A stretch of DNA of 7,082 bases. Source: an uncultured Oscillospiraceae bacterium (GTDB taxonomy: Bacteria; Bacillota; Clostridia; Oscillospirales; Ruminococcaceae). The notes below the pieces were generated by a model. That model worked only from the letters and a program-made list of their open reading frames with translations, searched no databases and had not been told where the DNA came from. Each line of letters begins with the position of its first letter. The first letter of the stretch is position 1. Shown in pieces: positions 1-4,712 of the stretch. The stretch covers positions 1 through 7,082 of the forward strand of contig CAKTAM010000094.1 in NCBI GenBank assembly GCA_934527255.1. The letters are read 5' to 3'. The translations under genes were made by a program, and so were the position numbers.

Positions 1-395
1 TGATTCTGCTGGGCATTCCGGTGATGACGACGGAGCTTTCGGTGGGCAGAGCGAGCCAGCGAAGCATCGCGACGTCGTTCGACGTATTGGAAAAGCCGGG
101 GCAGAAATGGCATTGGATGAAGGTGCTGGGCGTTGCGGGCAATTACCTCCTGATGATGTTTTACACGACGATTTCCGGCTGGTTCCTGATTTACTTCGTG
201 AAATACTTAAACGGCTCGATCATGGAGCACACGACGGCGGAAGCGCTCGGAAACGTGTTCGGCTCGATCGTATCGAATCCGGGGCTGAACATTCCGGTTA
301 CGATTCTCGTAATCGTAATGTGCTTCGGCGCGTGCGCAATCGGGCTTCAGAAGGGTGTTGAAAAGATCACGAAGGTGATGATGGTGCTGCTGCTG
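1..395 (+). other. Neurotransmitter:sodium symporter (NSS/SNF) fragment, both ends missing
   Basis: The first ~130 codons do not resemble an MMPL protein. They read as the region from the end of TM2 to the start of TM5 of a bacterial Na+-dependent amino-acid or neurotransmitter-type symporter (LeuT fold). Visible family landmarks are GIPVMTTELSVGRASQRS after TM2, the TM3 segment with TTISGWFLIYF, and the TM4-TM5 link with GLQKGVEKITKVMM, which corresponds to the conserved G-[IV]-E-K-x-[ST]-K-[IV]-M motif. The N-terminal Na+-site helix and TM6-TM12 are absent. Codon use differs from the rest of the window: all nine Thr codons are ACG, and Ala codons are six GCG plus one GCA with no GCC. The family assignment comes from recalled motifs, not a search. 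The right boundary is uncertain and lies somewhere in 384-402. Confidence 0.8.
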
Positions 396-1934
396 GACTC
401 GTGGCTGGTGCCGTTCCTGTTCCTGCTCAGCATTGGCATGGCCATCCTGTACAACATGGGCACCAACTATTTCCTTGGCGAAATTTCCTATATTACCAAG
501 GCGCTGGCGGCGGTGCTGCAGCTGGCCGTCACCATGGACTATTCCATCTTCCTCTGGCACAGCTACTCCGAAGCAAAGCAGCGCTGCGCCGACCGTGACG
601 AGGCCATGGCGCAGGCCGTGGCCAGCACCATCACCTCGGTGGTGGGCAGCTCGCTGACTACTATCGCCGGTTTCCTGGCCATGTGCTTTATGAGCTATAC
701 GATGGGCCTCGACCTCGGCATTGTCATGGCAAAGGGCGTGCTGCTGGGCGTAATTGGCAGCGTGACCATTCTGCCCGCGCTGCTGCGGCTGTTTGACAAG
801 CCGCTGGATAAGACCCGCCACAAGCCGCTCATCCCCTCCATGCAGCGCACGGCTGTCGCCATCACCAAGCGCAGCTGGGTGTTTCTGCTGGCCTTTGTGG
901 TGCTGCTGGTGCCGGCGGTCATCGGTTACCGCAACACGCCGGTGTATTACGATTTTACCAACCTTCTCTCCAGCGGCGATGCCGATCTCAACGACGATAT
1001 GCCGTTTCTGGAGGCGAACGACCGTCTGGTAGAGGATTTCGACGTGGCCTCTACCCACATGATCCTTGCCGACGCCAACCTTTCGCACAAGGATGCCAAG
1101 GCCATGCTGGACAGCATCGAAGCGCTGCCCGGCGTCAAATATGCGCTGGGGCTGGATTCGCTGCAGGGCAGCATGGTGCCGAAGGAAATGCTGCCGGAGG
1201 AGCTGCTCAGCACGCTGGAAAGCGACCGCTACAAGCTGATTTTGGTCAACTCGGAATACCGCATTTCCACCGATGAGTGCAACGAGCAGATCGATTCCAT
1301 CAACGCCATTCTGAAGGAGTACGACCCGCAGGGCATGCTGATCGGTGAAGCGCCCTGCACCAAGGATCTGATCGAGGTCACCAACCACGACTTTGAGGTG
1401 GTCAACATCATCTCGATCGCCGCCATTTTCATCATCATTGCGCTGACGCTCAAGAGCATCTCGCTGCCGGTAATCCTGGTGGCCGTCATTGAGTTCTCCA
1501 TCTTCATCAACCTGGGCATTCCCTATTATACCGGCAACGCGCTGGCGTTCATTACGCCGATCTGCATCAGCACCATTCAGCTGGGCGCGACCGTTGACTA
1601 TGCCATTCTCATGACCACCCGTTATAAGGCCGAGCGCCGGGCCGGGTGCGACAAGCGGCAGGCGGTCACCACGGCGCTGGCAGCCTCCATTCCCTCCATT
1701 CTGGTCAGCGCGCTGGGGTTCTTTGCCGCCACGTTCGGCGTGGCCGTTTACTCCAATATCAGTCTGATCAGCTCGATGTGCCATTTGATGGCGCGCGGCG
1801 CGATCGTCAGTATGTTCAGCGTCATGCTGGTGCTGCCGTCGCTGCTGATGCTGCTGGATAAGGTGGTCTGCCATACCACGGCCGGTATGCGCCCGGCGGC
1901 GCATGCCCAGGCTGCGCAGACCGCTGCAGGTTAA
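1..1934 (+). CDS. MMPL/RND-superfamily transporter C-terminal part, fused in frame to an NSS symporter fragment (5' partial)
   Basis: The frame is open from the window edge (first full codon at 3) to TAA at 1932-1934; the ATG at 21 is internal, so the true start lies upstream. From about 396 to the stop the protein is a typical MMPL (RND superfamily) membrane exporter using proton motive force. Membrane helices of the first bundle run through about 820, followed by a helix at 870-935, an extracellular domain at roughly 935-1390 and a second bundle at 1399-1865. Both bundles carry the Asp-Tyr proton-relay pair: TMDYSIFL (Asp at 537-539) and TVDYAILM (Asp at 1596-1598). MMPL proteins usually have about 700 or more residues with 12 helices. 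Here TM1, the first extracellular domain and most of TM2 are missing, replaced by sodium-symporter sequence. The retained half cannot be assumed functional. Substrate is unknown; lipid or amphiphile export is usual for the family. The next gene is 36 nt downstream and probably co-transcribed. Confidence 0.85.
   Translation, partial: ILLGIPVMTTELSVGRASQRSIATSFDVLEKPGQKWHWMKVLGVAGNYLLMMFYTTISGWFLIYFVKYLNGSIMEHTTAEALGNVFGSIVSNPGLNIPVTILVIVMCFGACAIGLQKGVEKITKVMMVLLLDSWLVPFLFLLSIGMAILYNMGTNYFLGEISYITKALAAVLQLAVTMDYSIFLWHSYSEAKQRCADRDEAMAQAVASTITSVVGSSLTTIAGFLAMCFMSYTMGLDLGIVMAKGVLLGVIGSVTILPALLRLFDKPLDKTRHKPLIPSMQRTAVAITKRSWVFLLAFVVLLVPAVIGYRNTPVYYDFTNLLSSGDADLNDDMPFLEANDRLVEDFDVASTHMILADANLSHKDAKAMLDSIEALPGVKYALGLDSLQGSMVPKEMLPEELLSTLESDRYKLILVNSEYRISTDECNEQIDSINAILKEYDPQGMLIGEAPCTKDLIEVTNHDFEVVNIISIAAIFIIIALTLKSISLPVILVAVIEFSIFINLGIPYYTGNALAFITPICISTIQLGATVDYAILMTTRYKAERRAGCDKRQAVTTALAASIPSILVSALGFFAATFGVAVYSNISLISSMCHLMARGAIVSMFSVMLVLPSLLMLLDKVVCHTTAGMRPAAHAQAAQTAAG
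384..402 (+). other. Chimeric junction between NSS and MMPL coding sequence
   Basis: Across these bases the protein passes from NSS TM5 (VMMVLLL) to the MMPL segment beginning DSWLVPFLFL without a frame break. The site contains a CTG-CTG-CTG run, a simple sequence both parental genes could share, which would allow microhomology-driven joining in the cell or a false overlap during assembly. The change in codon use falls at the same place. Whether the join is biological cannot be decided from the sequence. Confidence 0.7.
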
Positions 1935-1950
1935 GCCCGAACAACGAAGA

Positions 1951-1960
1951 AAGAAAGGAA
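1951..1960 (+). promoter_or_regulatory. Ribosome binding site of the secreted heptad protein gene
   Basis: The purine-rich stretch AAGAAAGGAA contains AAAGGA about 11 nt before the ATG at 1971, a plausible if slightly long spacing. It supports the ATG at 1971, directly followed by a textbook signal peptide. A nearer ATG at 1963 is in another frame and reaches a stop after three codons, so it is not the start. No separate promoter is visible in the 36-nt gap after the transporter stop, which supports co-transcription. Confidence 0.6.
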
Positions 1961-1970
1961 CGATGGTTTC

Positions 1971-4091
1971 ATGAAAAAGCGTGGACAGAAAGTACAGCGC
2001 CTGCTGGCCTGCCTGCTGGCGGTATCGGTCAGCATGGGCGCGGTCTCCTTTACGGCGCGTGCGCAGACGGAAGAGCAGCCGGTTGTGCGACAGGACGCCG
2101 AGGACGTGCTGAAAAAGCTGAATCTGGATGAGATTTTGACCACGGCGGAAAGCGCCGACAAGGAAGAAACGGTGTATGTGCTGGCCGGGGCCGACGGCGA
2201 GCAGCAGAAGGTACTGGTCAGCACCTGGCTGAAAAACCCGGACGGGGCGGACGCTCTGCCGGATCAGACCAACCTGACCGATCTGGAAAACCTCAAGGGC
2301 GACAGCGTGCCCGCCCCCGCGGCGGACGGCAGCTGCACCTGGCAGGCAAACGGCGAGGATGTATACTATCAGGGGACCGGCAGTGCGCAGCTGCCCGTCA
2401 CCGTTTCGGTGCGCTACCTGCTGGACGGCGTGGAGACCGCCCCGCAGGAGCTGGCAGGCCGCAGCGGGCACCTGAGCATCTGCTACACCTATGAAAACCA
2501 CGACAGCCGCGAGGTAACGCTGAACGGCGGCAAGACGACCCTGTATGTGCCGTATCTGGCCATGACCGCCATGGTGCTGGACAATGAGGTGTTCCGCAAC
2601 GTGCAGGTGACCAACGGCAAGCTGGTGAACGACGGTGATCACACCGTTGTGGTGGGGCTGGCCATGCCCGGCCTGCAGGAGAGCCTGAACATCGACGCCA
2701 ACGAGCTGGAGCTGCCCACCCGTGTGGAGCTGAGCGCCGACGTCACCGATTTTGAGCTGGGCGCGACCTACACGCTGGTGACCAATGCGCTTTCCGGCCA
2801 GGCCGACCTCAGCGACGCCGACGACGGCGTAAAGGATCTGACCGCCATGCTGCAGAAGCTGGAGGACGCCATGAGCGCTCTGCTGGAGGGCTCCGGCGAA
2901 CTGTATGACGGCCTGTGCACGCTGGAGGACAGCACCAAAACGCTGGTCAGCGGCGTGAACACGCTGACCGACGGCGGCCGTCAGGTGGCGGCAGGCGCGG
3001 CCTCTCTGCAGGGGTATCTGGGCCAGCTGTCCGCCAACAACGACAGCCTGAACAGCGGCGCTTATCAGACCTTCCAGGCCATTTGTGCCAGCGCGCAAAG
3101 CCAGCTGAACCCGCAGCTGGAGGCCGCGGGCCTCGGCACGGTCAGCCTGACCCCGGAGAACTATTCCTCCGTGATTGAAAACCTGCTTTCCGCCGTGGGC
3201 GGTCTGGCTTACGAGCAGGCCAAGGCGCAGGTGCAGCAGGCGGTAGAGGCCGCCGTGCGGCAGGCCGTCACGCAGGCCGTGCAGGCGCAGGCCAATGAGG
3301 TGTATACCCAGTACATTCTGAACAGCAGCGCACAGGCCGTTTATACGGCAGCCGCGCAGCAGTCCGTGATGCAGGCGCTGATGGCGCAGGGCATGACGCA
3401 GGAGCAGGCCGCCGCCTACCTGCAGACCAAAGAAGGTCAGGCGCAGGTGGCTGCCGTGCTGGCCGCCATGACCGACGAGCAGAAAGCCGCGGCCATTCAG
3501 GCGGCGGTGGATCAGCTGACCGATGAGCAGAAGGCCGCCATTCTGCAGGGAGCCATTGAGCAGAAGATGGCCTCGGATGAGATTCAGGCGCAGATCGCCA
3601 GTCAGGTTTCCGCTCAGCTGGCCAGCGATGCGGTCAAGGCGCAGATCGACGCCGGGCTGCAGAGCAATGAAGCCTATCAGGCGCTGCTGGGGCTGAAGGC
3701 CCAGCTGGACAGCTACAACACATTCTATACCGGCCTGCTGACCTACACCGGCACGGTGGCGCAGCTGTACGGCGGCAGCGGTACGCTGGCCTCTGGTGCG
3801 GCACAGCTTTCCAACGGCCTGGCACAGCTGCAGTCCAACTGCCCGGCGCTGCTTTCCGGCGTCGGCCAACTGAAGGACGGCGCGGCCCAGCTGAAGGATG
3901 GCCTGCAGCAGCTTTCGGATGAGGGCGTTGATAAGCTGGTCAAGGCTGCGGATGGCGACATTGCCGGCCTGACCGACCGTCTGAAAGCTCTGTCGGAGAT
4001 TTCGGCACAGGCGCAGAATTATGGCGGGCTGGCCAAGGATGCGACCGGCAGCGTCAAGTATATCTGGAAGCTGGACGGCGTGGAGGCCTGA
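1971..4091 (+). CDS. Secreted glycine-heptad (YhgE/Pip-like) coiled-coil protein, MMPL partner candidate
   Basis: This is a 706-residue exported protein. Residues 1-31 form a signal peptide: basic MKKRGQKVQR, a hydrophobic core, and an ARA cleavage site before Gln32. Residues ~32-285 look beta-rich, with a YLLDGVETAPQELAGRSG segment and later VVVGLAMPGLQESL, patterns I associate with clostridial proteins encoded beside MMPL permeases. Two arrays of the x-x-x-Leu-x-x-Gly heptad type follow. The first has Gly at 307, 314, 328, 335 and 342; the second has Gly at 602, 609, 616, 630, 637 and 644. Between them, residues ~414-580 are Ala/Gln-rich and helical, with a tandem TDEQKAA repeat. No C-terminal membrane helix or sortase motif is visible, so the mature protein may be free or bound non-covalently outside the membrane. 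It lies 36 nt after the MMPL frame and before a strong terminator, suggesting it works with that exporter. Family and role are inferred; no enzymatic motif is seen. Confidence 0.75.
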   Translation: MKKRGQKVQRLLACLLAVSVSMGAVSFTARAQTEEQPVVRQDAEDVLKKLNLDEILTTAESADKEETVYVLAGADGEQQKVLVSTWLKNPDGADALPDQTNLTDLENLKGDSVPAPAADGSCTWQANGEDVYYQGTGSAQLPVTVSVRYLLDGVETAPQELAGRSGHLSICYTYENHDSREVTLNGGKTTLYVPYLAMTAMVLDNEVFRNVQVTNGKLVNDGDHTVVVGLAMPGLQESLNIDANELELPTRVELSADVTDFELGATYTLVTNALSGQADLSDADDGVKDLTAMLQKLEDAMSALLEGSGELYDGLCTLEDSTKTLVSGVNTLTDGGRQVAAGAASLQGYLGQLSANNDSLNSGAYQTFQAICASAQSQLNPQLEAAGLGTVSLTPENYSSVIENLLSAVGGLAYEQAKAQVQQAVEAAVRQAVTQAVQAQANEVYTQYILNSSAQAVYTAAAQQSVMQALMAQGMTQEQAAAYLQTKEGQAQVAAVLAAMTDEQKAAAIQAAVDQLTDEQKAAILQGAIEQKMASDEIQAQIASQVSAQLASDAVKAQIDAGLQSNEAYQALLGLKAQLDSYNTFYTGLLTYTGTVAQLYGGSGTLASGAAQLSNGLAQLQSNCPALLSGVGQLKDGAAQLKDGLQQLSDEGVDKLVKAADGDIAGLTDRLKALSEISAQAQNYGGLAKDATGSVKYIWKLDGVEA
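3471..3566 (+). repeat. Tandem 16-residue repeat in the Ala/Gln-rich helical segment
   Basis: Two adjacent 48-nt units (3471-3518 and 3519-3566) encode TDEQKAAAIQAAVDQL and TDEQKAAILQGAIEQK, residues 501-516 and 517-532. The DNA copies have diverged at synonymous and non-synonymous sites, so this is an old internal duplication in a helical stalk, not a recent slippage product. The surrounding segment has further degenerate Ala/Gln helical units. Confidence 0.6.
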
Positions 4092-4137
4092 CGCAAAAGC
4101 CGGGCCGAGAGTGCTGCAGCTTTCCCTGAAAAAAGAA

Positions 4138-4189
4138 GGATCCCTCCGGAACCAATGCGCATGGCGGCGGTTTCGGAGGGTTCCTTTTT
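4138..4189 (+). terminator. Intrinsic terminator of the transporter/heptad-protein unit, probably bidirectional
   Basis: A 16-position stem (4138-4153 with 4169-4184) has 15 pairs, including one G-U, and one U-U mismatch. The loop is 15 nt, and TTTTTGTTT follows from 4185. It begins 47 nt after the heptad-protein stop. The A-rich tract just upstream (around 4129-4137) becomes a T-rich tail on the other strand, so it can also stop minus-strand read-through. Confidence 0.88.
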
Positions 4190-4585
4190 GTTTGCTGCGG
4201 CGCAGACCTGGGGTGGATGGCGGCGGGCCGATAAAAGTGCTTTGCTCGCCATGTATACAAAACGGCTTGCAGCACCCGGCCCGGCGGGCAACGGCGCATA
4301 GCGCGGCCCTTTGCCGTGCAGAGCGGTCTGCGGACAATAACCTTGCCGCGATCGGCAAAGCGGCGGCAGACAAGGCGGCCAGTCATCAAAGAATCACCCG
4401 AACCAGCGTACAGAGCGGTTTTTTGTTGTGCAGTGCGGCCTGCGGCGAATGCGCCGCCGCAGTTTTGGGAAAAACCGGCCGCTGCCGCAGAAGAACGCGC
4501 GCCGCCGGATGCGCTGCAGCCGGTCGTTGACGCGGCCGGTCACTGCTGCAGCAGGCAAACCTCGCAGCCGACGCACCGCATCATC
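4190..4585. other. Non-coding region between convergent terminators
   Basis: These ~395 nt separate the two convergent transcripts. Short open frames cross it on both strands, but none has a good RBS, a recognisable protein or codon use like the neighbours; they are low-complexity Arg/Ala/Pro-rich translations of GC-rich DNA. Two modest dyads occur (4309-4360 and 4440-4462). A TATACA hexamer at 4254-4259 lacks a suitable -35 partner. I see no tRNA, attachment site or known RNA family here. Confidence 0.5.
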
Positions 4586-4623
4586 AAAAAAAGCCCGGCG
4601 CGGCAAATACCGCACCGGGCTTT
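4586..4623 (-). terminator. Intrinsic terminator of the pyruvate:ferredoxin oxidoreductase gene
   Basis: Read on the minus strand, the arm 4615-4623 (9 bases) pairs perfectly with 4590-4598. After a single mismatch the stem continues as 4610-4613 with 4600-4603, with a 6-nt loop. A run of seven T (complement of A at 4586-4592) ends it. The first stem base lies 90 nt after the stop of the oxidoreductase gene. On the + strand only three T follow, so it is mainly directional. Confidence 0.9.
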
Positions 4624-4655
4624 CTGCGCTGCTTACAGCGCGCGGTCATGGCCGG

Positions 4656-4692
4656 GGCAGCGCAGCCCCCACAAGGGGGCCGGTGCGCTGCC
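4656..4692 (-). other. Large GC-rich hairpin in the 3' untranslated region of the oxidoreductase mRNA
   Basis: An outer 9-bp perfect stem (4656-4664 with 4684-4692) stacks on an inner 6-bp stem (4665-4670 with 4675-4680). The inner stem has a 4-nt loop, and three unpaired bases lie on one side (4681-4683). It sits between the stop at 4713 and the terminator. It has no T-run on either strand, so it is not itself an intrinsic terminator. It could protect the mRNA 3' end or be a dispersed intergenic palindrome. Confidence 0.55.
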
Positions 4693-4712
4693 GCAAGCCT
4701 TGAAAAACGGAA

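Noticed and set aside
4231..4260. Possible promoter around the TATACA hexamer
   Set aside because: The hexamer lies in a GTATAC palindrome, there is no TTGACA-like -35 at 16-18 nt, and no gene follows.
207..4373. A 1,388-codon open frame on the minus strand opposite both + strand genes
   Set aside because: It is codon-aligned with the sense frame, so it stays open simply because the sense genes lack TTA, CTA and TCA codons after the TTA at 207-209. The two sense genes happen to share a frame, which lets it cross the gap. The translation is a low-complexity His/Gln/Arg/Leu-rich protein with no recognisable domain.
4019..4389. Minus-strand open frames of about 90 and 111 codons
   Set aside because: They run through the strong terminator stem and into the heptad-protein gene antisense, have no RBS or family resemblance, and are typical GC-rich chance frames.
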